Source of the DNA: Capitulum mitella
Taxonomy: Eukaryota; Arthropoda; Thecostraca; Pollicipedomorpha; Pollicipedidae
DNA: 64,000 bases
Reading direction: 5' to 3'
Assembly (NCBI GenBank): GCA_030062745.1
Contig: CP099844.1
Location: forward strand, 25,358,596-25,422,595
A model generated the notes under the pieces. The model searched no databases, was not told the origin of the DNA, and was given only the letters and a program-made list of their open reading frames with translations. The first letter of the stretch is position 1. Each line of letters opens with the position of its first letter. This document shows, piece after piece, positions 12,181 through 24,600 of the stretch. The translations under genes and the position numbers were made by a program.

Positions 12181-12440
12181 TGCTGTCTCTCCCTGAGCGT
12201 CCTCTACTGTCCCTCTCTGTGGGCTCGCTGCGGCCCCTCCATATGGATCCGCTGCTGTCGCTTCTTGCGGGGCCGCGGCTGTCCCTCCCTGTTGATCCAC
12301 CGCTCTCCCTCCATGTGGATCTCCTGCTGTCCCTCCACATGGATCGGCTGCCGTCCCTCGCTGTGGAACTGCGCCTTCGCCACCCAGCGGACCCGCGGCC
12401 GTCCCTCTGCGCGGATCGGCCGCTGTCGCTGCCTGCTCCG
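12181..12440 (+). repeat. Degenerate 30-bp minisatellite
   Basis: Units of the type ctgtccctccatgtggatcc. The 30-bp period keeps several frames open on both strands, which explains the long Ser/Arg/Pro-rich frames here. Confidence 0.7.
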
Positions 12441-14174
12441 GGGGACAGTCCGACACCGCGGTGCGGCTGCCAGCGGCGCCGGTCGCCGTGTCGTGGAGCG
12501 CCTGCCGGCTGACGGCGGGGCCGTGTCGCGGCCACTGTTTGGCCGGAGGTGGCGCCTATTTCGGGCCCGCCGCCGACGCCCGGACGCAATTGACGCTGAT
12601 CAGCCGCGTCCGACGGTCGGCCCGCGATCTGCCGGCGGCAGATGCTATCGGCGGAGAGCGCGCACGGCGCGAGGCGCGCCGCGTCAGCCGCCTGATAAAC
12701 GTGGCCTCGTCGGATCAGGACGGGACGGTCGCTCGAATGCTGCGGTCGGTCGGATTCTCTGCAGTTGCGTTCGACGAGGCGGCGTTTGTCGCGTCGACTG
12801 CGGCGGCCGTGCGCGGGCCGACGTTTGCCGCGGGTGGTGGCGAGCGGCGGCGATGTCCGCGCCGCCAGTTCCTCCCCATCACGGCGTGTTTGTTGCCGTC
12901 ATGAGCGTCTCGTGTGCCGGGAGGTTTCATGGTCGTTGGTCGCTGACGGCCGGGCGAAGCGCGGCCGTCGGCCTGCGGTTGGCCGTTTTCCGTGACTGAC
13001 GGCGGCGATCGGCGGCCAGTCGTGGGTCCGTCGGCGCGGCTGGCCCCGCAGACGTCCGGACCGCGCTCGTCCGTGTCGCTCCGTCGGGCCGGCCGGCGCC
13101 GGCTGGGCCGCGGCGCGGGCAGCGGGTGCCGGTCCCGGCCCGGCCTGGGCGGCGGCCGCCGGTGAAGGGCGGGGCTGGGGCGAGTCCGCTCGAGCCGTGG
13201 TGACGGGCGGGGAGCGCCGGGCGGGTAGCCGTGGCTCTGCCGATACGCCGGGCGCCGGCGGGGCAGGGGTTGAATGCGGTCTCCGCCGGCAGGATGCTCC
13301 ATGGTGGGGTGGGTGCGTGGTGTATGATTTTGGGGCACCCTTTGGAGGGTGGGCTGTATGGGCGTGGGTGGTTGCCCGTTGCGACGCGCGGGTGGGGCTG
13401 GGTTCATCGACCGAGCCTGAACGCGTCGTGTGATCGTGGTGATCATTTGGCAGCCGCATGTAGAGGCGAACACCACTGACTGGTGAGATGACGTGTCCGA
13501 GACCTGACTGCCAGTACCATCGGCACGAGGTCCGCGTGCCGCCGCCGGGGATGACATTGCACTGATCACCGGGTTTTCAGTGAAAGGGGGACTATTAAGA
13601 AGCCCCGGAAGGGACTTGGGACCGCCAGGCCGCTCCGAGAGGAGGGGGGGAGGTGGCTGCGCCTGCCGTGGCAGTCACATTGTTATCAGCGCTGCACGAC
13701 AACGTCATGTCGACCGAACCGCGTCACGAATCCACCGGGAAACAGGCCCGCGCACCAGGAAACCTGGCAGGACTTGACTGTGTTGCTGACAGTTTCGGGC
13801 GCCTCCTGAAGATGGAACGTCGCCTCTTGGCTGCACGCCACCGGATCGAGTGACCGGCCGCGTTCAAAGGCCCGCGGCCGCTGAGGGCGCCGCGGAGACG
13901 GCGGCGATGTGGTGCGAGTCGGTTTCGCCGTGGATGCGGCGCTCTGGTCGTCGGACGGGGGACCGCCCGGACCGGTTTCCGGTGGCGGAGTGGGCGGCTG
14001 GGCGGCGGGTGCTCGGGCCGCGCCGGACGCCAGCCACCGCCCTGGTAATCTTGTCTGGCGGGGCGCGTGTGTATGTGCCCAGAGTGATTTGGAGCGTCTC
14101 AGAGGCCTGCGACCTGCTCTGGCTCGGAGCCGACTTGTGTTTATCGCTCCGGCGGCGCGCTCCGTTCCGGTCCT

Positions 14175-14600
14175 CTCCGGCGGCTGACCCGGCCTTTATC
14201 TCACACGGCACTCCAGGCCTCACACACTCCGGCGGCTGACCCGGCCTTTATCTCACACGGCACTCCAGGCCTCACACACTCCGGCGGCTGACTCGGCCTT
14301 TATCTCACACGGCACTCCGAACCTCACACACTCTGGCAGCTGACCGGGCCTTAATCTCACACAGCACTCGAACCTCACACACTCCGGCAGCTGACCCCGC
14401 GTACATCTCACAAGGCGCTCGGGTCCTCACACAGTGTGAACGCCAACCCTGAGACCCACACGGCCCAAGGTGCCGTGTGGGTCTCACACGGCACCCTTGG
14501 GCTTTACGCACTCCAACAACTGACCCTGTCTACATTTCATACGGCACCCTGGTCTCCACCCACACACTCAGGCGGACGACCCCGCCATCTCTCACAGCCA
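14175..14600 (+). repeat. 52-bp tandem repeat array, about seven copies
   Basis: ctccggcggctgacccggcc then tttatctcacacggcactcc, at 14175, 14227 and 14279 with exact 52-bp spacing, then more diverged units to about 14600. Interrupted at 14420-14500 by a segment that contains a hairpin. Confidence 0.85.
14451..14485. repeat. Hairpin within the 52-bp array, 14-bp arms
   Basis: gagacccacacggc and its exact reverse complement, separated by 7 bases. Confidence 0.9.
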
Positions 14601-15528
14601 TCCTGGCCTCATCCTGTCCTGGCGTCTCGCCGTCGCCGCATGTCGTCCGGCGCCGCTGGCGGTGCGGCTCCCAAGGCCAGCTCGGAGGCGCGACAGGGGG
14701 ATGATCCCGCTGTCGGCGCGCTGTGGACCTGTTTACGACGGCGGCGGCGACGGTCGGGCACGGGGTCCGGCCCGGCGCCGCGGCTGAGCCTGGCCGGCCC
14801 GGCCGCCCCCCACCGCCGGACGGTGCGCTCGCGGGTCCCGCTCGGCCGACGCTGCTGCCTGCAGCGCGTCACGCCATTGGTGGTGCTATGAGCGGCGGTG
14901 ACGCCGTCGCCAGGATTATTGCCGTGGTATTCGGCGGCCGGGGCACGCCCGTCAGGGCTGGATTCGGCCGGGCCGGCGTCTTCTGTGCAGCGTGACGGCC
15001 GTGACGCGGCAGATTCCGTGTGTTGGCGAGCGATAAAGGTCAGCCTTGGAGGTGATTTACAACGCTGCGGATCGGATTTGTCCCCACCTGGCGTGCATGG
15101 TCGTTGTTTCGTGCCGTTTTCGAGACTCATAATAAATCCGTGCGTTTCGAAACCACTGCGAACATGTTGCCGGGCTTTGAATGGCCTCGGCCAGTCAGGG
15201 ATAGACGTAGCGGAGACCTGGGCGTAGGGCGGCGGGAGCCGGCGGTCGGTGGCCGACTGGGTGCTGCCAGCGGGCCGTCTTGTCCGCGGACGGTGGCCCG
15301 GCGGCGGCGGCGGCGGCGGACGTCCTTCACGGTCACCAAACGGTCCGCCCTTCCGGTGCTGGGCGCGTGACTGGGGCTGACCGTCCGACTGGTGACGGCC
15401 GCGGCTCGGCCTGCCCCGCTTCGGGGCAGTGCAGGCTGGCGCTAGGCCCGCTGCTCGGACGGCGTCACGCCGGTGACGTGCAGCTCAGCTGGCCGTTGCG
15501 TGACGCGACGTTTCACCGTGCTCGGCAG

Positions 15529-15632
15529 GTCGCTGAACATGGAGAGGGAAGCCCAGGAGCAGGAGGTCAAGGACAAGGAGAAGGCCAAGAGTCTCGGCAC
15601 CGAGTTCAGCAGCAACGGCAATCAGGAGCAAA
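15529..15632 (+). CDS. SPPL3: SPPL3 exon: post-TM1 cytosolic/luminal loop
   Basis: Starts after ctcggcag and ends before gtgagt. Encodes the RSLNME... segment, a highly charged stretch ([16 protein letters not shown]) followed by a Ser/Asn-rich linker. The RSLN start is the conserved point where SPPL3 leaves its first membrane helix. The first base completes a split Arg codon and one base is left over at the 3' end. The upstream pyrimidine tract is weak, but the AG is the only one that fits the family boundary. Confidence 0.88.
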
Positions 15633-18600
15633 GTGAGTGCCCTGCTGGGGTTGGGGAGTCGCCGCCCATCCGACCCGAACTACGGGTTCAGAGGCTGCTG
15701 TGGACCTTGCCGTCGTCATGAGCGATTGTATTGTGTATGACCGTACATGCGAGCCGGCATTGATAAATTGTCCTCCAGGGTCCACTTTAGCGTCAATTGG
15801 ACTGATGTCATCATCGTATCATTCGTGTGCGATTGGAGGGACGTCGTTGGAGTTGTTTACGATGGCATTCATGGCTGGTCCTGGCGAGGCGAAATTTCGG
15901 ACTGAAAGTTGGCGGAAAATGCTTTCTGAAGTTTGCCATTGTTCTAAGTATTATGATACACCCTTCGGGGAATAGCGGTAGTCTCGTGACGTGATGGTGT
16001 TGGTCGTGCGCACATTTCCTGAGATTCAGAAACCGAGGACTTCCCATGCATGACGTGGACACGATACGTCTGATATTAAGCCGATTCTTGCAGCCTTTTT
16101 CCTTGTAATATCGAACACTGCAGACTCGCGTTGCGTGCAACCCGACATTTAGAGCACCACTGAACGATCGTGGTATGACCTTGTATTGGAAAGTTCGGAT
16201 ATGATTATGTATGATGGGTCATTTTACGTCCCGTCGGTTGACATTACTTCATGAGGTGTGCTCATCGGTTTGAATTGAAGTAACTTCTAACGCTTTGTGC
16301 CTAAATTTGCTGATCCTTGGAACTTGCATCAGCTAAGGTGCTCAAACGATGCATTGCTGCTTTTTACCATTGCCGGTGACAATCACTGATTACAATAAAG
16401 CACCACCCGCTTAAAGAAATTGTGCGGATCTTGTCCTCATTAGCTGGCAGTCGTCTGAGCACTGAAAGCCGTTCTTTCTCTCGGTTTGTATCATGTGGGT
16501 CATTGGGTGGTAACAGCCTCTTAACACCGCCCTGGCCAAGGCCTGTCAGCTTCGTCGACTTCCGGGGCGGGTCGGCGATCGGCACAGGCCGTTCGTAAAT
16601 CGCACACCGAATGAACCCGCTATCCTTCCTCCGTTTCTTGTTATCGTGTGACGTCCGTGAGGTAGGTTACTGGGTCGCGGGATGCTATCGGAGCAGTCGG
16701 GTAAGCCCATGGCCAGCGCACTGGTGTCGGGGTCTAGTCCGGGGTAAACCCCGGCTCCGTGTCCGGATTCGGGTCGGAACCCTAACCGGTCGCCGTTCCC
16801 AGCGCCGTCACGGGTCTTCGCCGGTGGCTGACGTACCGCGCGGTCTCCGGGGCCGGCCGGCGGTCTTCGCGGCCGGCCGGTGGTCTCCGCGGTCGCTCGG
16901 TCCGCTCCACGCGGCGGCCGCGCCGCGCCGCGCGGTCCGGAGCCGGGGCGGGGCCGCCGGCGCTGAAAATACTAGAGGTCGCGAGTGGAAGAGGTGGCGC
17001 GGCTCTCCCCGGCCCCGCCCCGGCGTGTCTGACACACGCTCGCGGGCTCTGCAGACCCGACAGCCGGCGCGGCTGGCGTGCTGTGTTTTACGGCATTGCG
17101 GCCGGGAAATTTGGCGGCGCATTGTGTCGAGAGATAAATTCAACGGCACTCTTTGGGACGCAATAGTTTAGTGCTGGTGGGCTGTGGGATATTTGGTAGC
17201 ATTTCTTTTTCGTAAGTTTCACGATACCCGCCCGTTCACAGTCGTTCCGGCGGTTTGGTTGTCATTGCGTAACCAGGGCCGGCTCATTGAGGATTGGGTG
17301 GATAATGTTTTGTTGATTAGACAAATATCTTTCATGGAGAAGTCGACGGTCGTTTTTATTGTTTGATTCGCTGCATTGGTACTGCCAGTGCGCTCCACTA
17401 CACGCCGTCGAGACTGACAAGTGCAAAGTCAGCGTGATGCCATTATTTCCCAGATTCTTTGTCGAATAAAAACGGAGTATTCTGCGCTGGAAGTAGTATA
17501 TTTCTTCTTATATTCATTATGGTTTCCCCATCCGCGTGGAATGACGCCTGGCGAATATCAGGCATCAGGCATCAAGGATACGGCGTGTGTCGAGCCTGCT
17601 CTCGGTGGACATCTGTCCGTCTGTTTTCTGGAGCGGGACGTCGCCGCGGGCCACCACGCCCGGTTACCGGGCTACCGCCGTCCCGGTTACCGGGTTATCT
17701 CCGTCCAGATCCCGTCAGGGTCTGGCGCGGCCCAGAACCCGGCCGGCCGCTTCCTCTTCCCGGCCCCGCGGCGGGGCGACGCCGAGCGGCACTTTCCCTC
17801 TCGCCGCAGGCCGGCGCGCAGCGCGCGCGCGCGCGCCGACCTTGGAGCACCGCTGGCCTTGGGCGCCAGTTCACACCGGCGGTGAGCGTTGACCGCGGCC
17901 GCTTTCACCGGCCGCGGCGTGACCTGGGACGCTCGGCCGGCCGCCGCCCGGGCGCGTGCTGCCGGCGCGGCGGGCCCGGTGTCAGGCGGCCGGCCGCCGT
18001 CTCCGCGCCGTGTCGGCTCGGCCGCCGGCGGCGGCGGGACGCCCCGGGGCGGCGCGGCCGGCCGCCTCAGCCGCCCGGTGAAAGGAGCCGCCGCCGCCGC
18101 CGGCCGAAATCGAAAGGTGCGCCCGGAGAAAGAGAAAGTGCTCCGGGCCGTGCTGTCCCACATCCCGGCCGACGCGACCTGGGTGCGAGGCGCCGCCGCG
18201 CCGGCCGGCCACTGCCGGCAACGTCCAGGAAGTGCGGGGACGCCGGCACCGCCAGCGCTGCTTGTCCCAGTGCTCGGGTGCTCTGGTGCCGGAGGCAGCG
18301 GGATGCCGATGTTGGGGTGCGGTAAAGCCATTTTGCACGAGCGGTTTTGTCTGCCGCGACGGCAGGGCGGCCGCGCCCTACAGCAGCTGACAGGTCGTCG
18401 CGTGTTTGCTTACGTCACACATACGTCATTCTTCGTCATAGCTATGGCCCTGCCAACCCTACTCGAGTATGGCGATTCAAAACCCGGTATCCGAGTACGG
18501 TCAGATGAACTCCTGTGTTTCGCCCTTTACAGTAGGCTTGGACGTGGTTGATCTGTCGCGCAGCAGGCCTCGTAGCCCAGGCGATCGCTGGTTGACGTAA

Positions 18601-21600
18601 ATACCATGAATACGTCGTAAGACGTCATCGGACGTCACCACTCGCCAGTTGCGAGACAGGCGCTGCGGCTCGAGCGGCAGACAAGCGCGGCTACGCGCGG
18701 TTCCTAAACGATAATTTAGTGTTAACCCAACTGGAGTCGCCCCCCGCGCGAAGGGGGCCAGGGAGCGCAGCTGCACAGCTGCTGCGGTTCGGCGGTTCGG
18801 CGGGGCGGAGGCCGGCAGTCCGGACGGCCGGTGATCGGGTCGTGCCGCCGCGGCCGCCGACTCCCGGTTCGCTGCAGCGGGCCACCGGTCCGCTCCGGCT
18901 CGCGTGCCGGCGGCGCTGTGTTTCCGCTCTGGGTCGCCCTCTGACTGTGGCTGCCGGCACGCCCGGCCACGGGAGCTAAAGGTCACCTCAGCTCAGGTGG
19001 GGCCATATCAGGGCGGAACTGTTCAGGTTATCGGGTGCGGCCGGCCGTCAGCTAATGGGGTGCGTAGTAAATCGCTAAAAGTATTTTTGTTTGCGTAAAC
19101 GTAGTCTCTCACGGTACTTTGTGACAATGGCAGTGTAAGGAGTTTAGTCCTGTTTCAATAGAGGGGATACATGACCAAACAGAAGTTCTTTTTGTTGTTT
19201 GACGAAGTTTGTTTCGAGATGTGGGGCAGTGCGGGCCGGGTTTCAGACTTCCACTGGATGAAGAAGTTTGTTTCGAGATGTGGGGAGTGCGGGGCGGATT
19301 TCAGACGTCCACTAAAGTACGTGTGAGTTTCAGAAGCTCTCCGTCGCCAGTTAGGGCTGTCTGAATGTGGGACGAACGGGAGCGGCCTGGGTGCTCAAGC
19401 CCTCGGGCGTGTTTTGTTCTTTGCAGCGTGATAGTTGGTGAATCATGCCTGCGAGCCAGCAGCTGCAAATGCGGCGATAAGACTTTGTATGAGCTAGAGA
19501 CGGGCGCCGTGGACAGTCCTGTTTGGGCGCTCTTGTTGCGGAAAATAAATGCTGCACGCGACGGGGTGTAATAGCAGTGAAGGAAATTTGGGAAGGATTA
19601 CAGACGTTGTCTTTGTTTACACACACACACGATCCACCCCGCAGGTCCATTTTGGCAAAGGGAGTGAAAGCCAAGAAGTCCTAGGTTTCGTTTGATCGCC
19701 GAGTTCCCTCCCGCGAAACGCGGAGTACATCGTTTTCATTATTTATATCTGCAAACAAGTATTCGGCGTGTTTCAACGGTATCGTGGCGGTTTGGAGTCC
19801 ATGCTAGTTACCACAGCTAGGGCCTTTAAAATGCAGCGATTTAATAGAAGTAATTGCAGGTCACGCGACGTCGAATGAAGTGTGAGCCTTGGTTTATTAA
19901 ACCGTCGTATCACTGCGTTTCCGAATTTTCTCGGTCGCCAACCGTGCAAGGGTTATCAGAGAATAATTCGCAAGAGAGCAATGCCCGCCATCATGTTTAA
20001 ACACGATGCACATGACGCCCTGTCTCGTGGCACACTCGGTGGGTTGTGTCAGCCGCGTGGCGGACGGGCGCTCTGCGCTTTGGGCTCATCTTCATGGTTT
20101 TCGGGCGCGGCGGTCGCAGAGCTGCAGCCCCAACAAAACCTGTTCCGTCAGAGGTTCGGCCCGCCGTGCTGCACTGAAAACCAATCAAAGGTGCCCCGGG
20201 GAGCCGGGTTTAATGCAGGGTTAACCGTTTCGGCCTCCGCCCCCCCCCCCTTCCCTGCCCGAAAAGCGAATCACCTAGTTTGTCAGGTTGCGGTGTGTAC
20301 GCCCAAACGCTTGCTACGACGGGGAAGTGCACGTTTGGGGCACCATTTAGTGCCGAGTGTTTCCGTGCCGGACTACTGATGAACGTCGAGCGGTCTCTTG
20401 CCGCTCGTTTTGCACCGGTTTCGGCCCGGCCAGCTTGTTTTCAGGTCCTTTGTTCCAACGTTCCACTGATTAGGAGCCCCCGTGTTGTCTCATGTCAGTG
20501 ATTCACGTTGCGGGGGAGGTAGTAGTGTTCATGACAGAGGATGCCATCACTAGTCTCATTATGACGATTCATCAGTTTCTAATGTCAGGGTTTTCGAGCT
20601 ATGGTTGGCTGAGCGATTACGAGCTGAGGAGTAGTTTCACATTTACCCGAAAAAGACATTATTTTTTCTCCGGGTGAAAGCTTATATCGGATGTCGGTCA
20701 CAACCCTGGCCAGGGCGGTGGCTTTGGAACCTGGTTTTTCTGCGTAGTGTCGGAGCACAAATTCTCTTTTGGAGTATAAAATGTGATGCATGTATGTGAG
20801 AAACATGGAGTAACTAGGTGCTTTGCAAACATATGGGGGCAGCACAGGCAGATCCAGAGGCGCCGTTGGGGGGCAAACCAGTTTCCTGGGTCTACATGGT
20901 AGGTCAGCACAGCAGAGTCGTTGGCCGGGGGAGGGGGTGGAAGGCGGCTGGCTGTGCGTTCGGAGTGTACTTCAGCAGCTGAATATCAATGGTAAACCAT
21001 CAACGGGGGGGGGGGAGACGCTGGGCAACTTCAAACTCTGGTTGAGTAGGAATACCCATGTCTTTTGGGAAGGGAGGAATACCCATGTCGTTTGGGGAGG
21101 TGGCAAGTGACCATTTTGGAGTACAAAATTTTCCTTGGGGTATAATTTTCTAGTGCTCCTTGACATCAGAAAACGACAGTTTTTCCAACACTGCAGCTGC
21201 CCCGGTGTTTTGCCACCCAGTCGAGTGGCCGCCCGATGCCTGGTGGGCCGCCGGGAGACAGAGTGGCGGGCACGCCCTGTCGGGGCCGACATATCGTACT
21301 GCGGCGCTGCGGGCCGCGCCCGGCCGCCGGCTGCCGCGGAACCGCCGCACCGTCTGCGCCCCCGTCGGCGCCGGACGCCGACTGCCGACCTGGTCACGGG
21401 CGCCGGGCAGCGAGCGGGGCCGCCGGCCCGCGCCAGCCGGCGGGCTTTGTGGCTGCTGAGATCGGCGCCTTCAGTGGCAGACGATGTCGCTGCTGAACGG
21501 AATGCCAGGATTGAATGTCGGGAGGCGTCACAGCCTGGAGAGACAAGGACTAGTCACATCTGGCAGCGTGCCCTGCCCCCGCTGTGCCGTCGGCGAGATG

Positions 21601-24600
21601 TTTTGGTGTCCTCTGTCGCTGCCAGATAGGTCAGGCAGGTGTGATATGACTTGGACCTTGTATCTGCGCTCGACTGAAGATAAGGCGGATTGTTGCCTGT
21701 TACGTGAGCGCTGCGTGAGTCCGATAAGATGACTGCATCCTGTCAGGTGGTGGCGTAGCAGCAGGCCGAGCGCTGCAGAGACCAGCTGTTTCCGACAGAG
21801 CCGCGAGATCCGTCATATATAAAACCCAGGACCTGACCGTACAGCCGGCGCGGACCACCTGTGAGCCGCGGGAGGTGTGTGCCGGCCTCCGGGCGAGCGG
21901 TCGGGAGCCCCGCCGAGCCCTCCGGGCCGGAGCGGGCTCGGCGGCAGCGGCGCCCTCGACTGGCCGGGTCTGGTCCGGCGCCGCCCCCTCCCCCCTCCCC
22001 CGCCCCGGAGCTGGCCACGGTCCGGACTCTGGAGGACCGGGCGGCCGATCGGAGTACGGCGGCAGGTCTGGCACCCCAGGAGGGCGCGACCCGGCTCCGG
22101 CAGGCAGGCAGGGAGCGAGGGGGGGGGGCTTCTGCGTTCGACCACAGGATGGCGCCGGAGCACGGGCTGCCGGAGCTCGGCCGAAGCTAGGCGATACACA
22201 ACGACCAGCCGTGTGGCCAGAGGTCATCCAGAGGCGGCAGGCATCCGGCTGCACGTGGAGCAGTCTGCCGTGGCTCTTCAGTGATGGATGCCGTCGGTGG
22301 ACGCGGGGGCAGGGGGGGGGGGACCGCGGTGGGCGCCGCCGCCCCGACGGACGGACGTCCCTCTGTGCCGAGCAGCTCCGCCCCGGCGGACCGGTGGGCC
22401 GGCTGAATCCCCTGCAGGCCGGGCGCATTGCACGGGGTGTCCGGTCGGCGGGAGAGTGGGCGGGGTGCCGTCCCTGGTGACGGGAGACGCCGGCTGTCGG
22501 AGTGACGCCGCGGACCGGTTGTGAAACCGGCGCCGCCCCGCCGGCCGGGCTGTGTGTGTGTGTGTGTGTGCGGCGATGGCAGCGGCGGCGGCCGCGGCGG
22601 CGGCGGCCGGCGGTCACGGCTCGGCCGCCGCCGCGTTGCGTCACGGCACGCGCAGCGCGGTGTAGCGTGACGCCGGCGGTCGCGACGGCCCCCGTCGGCG
22701 GCCGGCCGTCTCGGGCGGCGGCTGCCGTCCGGACGTCGGTATGTTTGTGTGTGATGTTTGAGTGCCTGCTGGCAGTGCGGATGAATGTTTGCGAAGCCGG
22801 ATGTCTGTGTGACTAATATCCTTGTTTCTGCGTATCGACGTGGCTGGCTGCCTTTGAGCGTAACTGCGCCTGCGCAACGGACTCGACGGTCATCAGAGAT
22901 CACGTTTTGACCGAGCCAGGGCGTGCCTTTGACGGCTGTTGCGGCTACCACGCAGGCCATATGTAGAGGTGTGAATTGGTGAATCATTCTGATCTAGCTG
23001 AGGGATAGTGTAGAGGGCGGAACTAGAGAGTCGTCGTAGCGCTTTGTGTAACGCCCCAAAGATATTGGAGAGTTCATTTCTAGGTCGGCCTGGGATGTGT
23101 GGCAGAGAAACTTCGAAGACACTGGACTAGTGTTAATTGTCAGACCTTTCATTACCAACAGAAGGAAAGCAGGCCAGGGGCCATGCTGCCGTTTTGTGTG
23201 ATATTTCGTGTTTATCGAGGTTTGGGAGTCGGCGATGCAGCTTAACATGATGATGTAGTTATCTACTAAAGTTTTTGCGATCTTGGGAAACGCTGTCGTC
23301 GAAGTACGTCTGAAGGAGCAGCGGTCGTCAGGAGGCGCGGGATGGGAGCACGCATTTTGCCTTCATTCGTCACGATTGCAATAGAAACGTGCTGGCTGTT
23401 ACACGTCGTGAAAGGTTTAGATCAAAGCATTATGAATTTCCCATGAAATCTCCCAAGAACGAAAGATGCGTGCGGGGTTTAGTTCATGAGGCGTGTTGTG
23501 CTGCATTCCATTCTGGGTATACGTGGGTAGAGTGGGGATAGCATGTGCGTTTGTTGCGTACATCTGCAGATTTTTAGCACAGGTTTTGCGCAGACAACCC
23601 CTGCAAAAGTGGTGTAGGCTTATCCTCGTGTCCTGATCTTGCAGGCCTGGGTTAGACTTTCATTTTATACCCAGCTGACGCAGGCTAGCTGGTTTAGGTA
23701 GTAAAATTTGAGCTAGCAAAATACTCCTGGTCTCGGATGGACGTAAAAGCGTCTTTAATCGCCAGTCAGAGCCGTGTATTGCCATGCTGTTGTGTAAGAG
23801 TAAGATATTTAGTGTCCGTTTGTTTCCCGAGCTTTTGCATTGTCTCCGACACCACTTTTGTCACCCAGACAAGGTGATCCGCGCCCATTTGCAATCGGGA
23901 CGCAATTGGCTGGGGACTTTTTTACATGTCCGTCGAATGCACGGGTCTGGATGCTTCGCATATACATTCCTCCATTGTGCGAGCGTCTGTAGCTCATTAT
24001 GTCGGTGCTCTCGCCGGTGGAAAACTGGTCCTGTCCGTGCCAAGGACGTACGAGGAATGAGGATAGAAGATCATTGTCTTGATGGACGCCGCTTTGAGGT
24101 TGTGGCCAGATTCTCATGAGCAGGCACGTTCATTTGTGGGTTGACGGGTCAGGTTGGCAAGCATGTGTTCCCGTTCACACCGAGTCACCGAAAAGATTGC
24201 ATCAATGTCGGGTTAAGAGGAATCTGGAAACCCTTCGAAAATCGCTTCTTACCGCATAGCGTGCGATCTGTTCAGTGAGAAAAAACACTTCTGGAAGCTA
24301 TAAACGTCGTGGCTTTTAGTCGGCACGCAGCTGGTGATTTTAGCCGCCCTGGTATGTCAGGACCATCACTTTCTTGGTCTTCTCCGGGTCTGGCTGCGAG
24401 TTGGCCCGCAAGGCCTGTCCGCACCAGTTTTGCAGCCGACGGGCCAGAATTTCTCTCTAGCCAATGGTGACGTTCGCAGTGATGCTCCCAACGGGGGGTA
24501 GATAAGCCTGTTCTTGGCCTTTAAGGGTGTTCTTTGTCTTCTGTGAAACTGCTTAGTGTTGCGGGAAGTCGTGAGCCAGCGGCTACAAAACGTGAGTGTA

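Noticed and set aside
11938-12999. 353-codon plus-strand open frame, with overlapping minus frames (11972-12589, 12715-13569)
   Set aside because: Very GC-rich and repeat-driven; long frames open on both strands at once, composition Arg/Pro/Ala/Gly, no domain.
17459-18331. Overlapping 288- and 214-codon frames on opposite strands
   Set aside because: CpG-island composition with few stops on any frame; no motif or splice logic.
20845-20880. Transposon-end-like phrase caggcagatccagaggcg
   Set aside because: No matching inverted end or flanking duplication found nearby.
21700-22644. 314-codon minus frame
   Set aside because: GC-rich SPPL3 intron with overlapping frames on the other strand; low-complexity Arg/Pro product.
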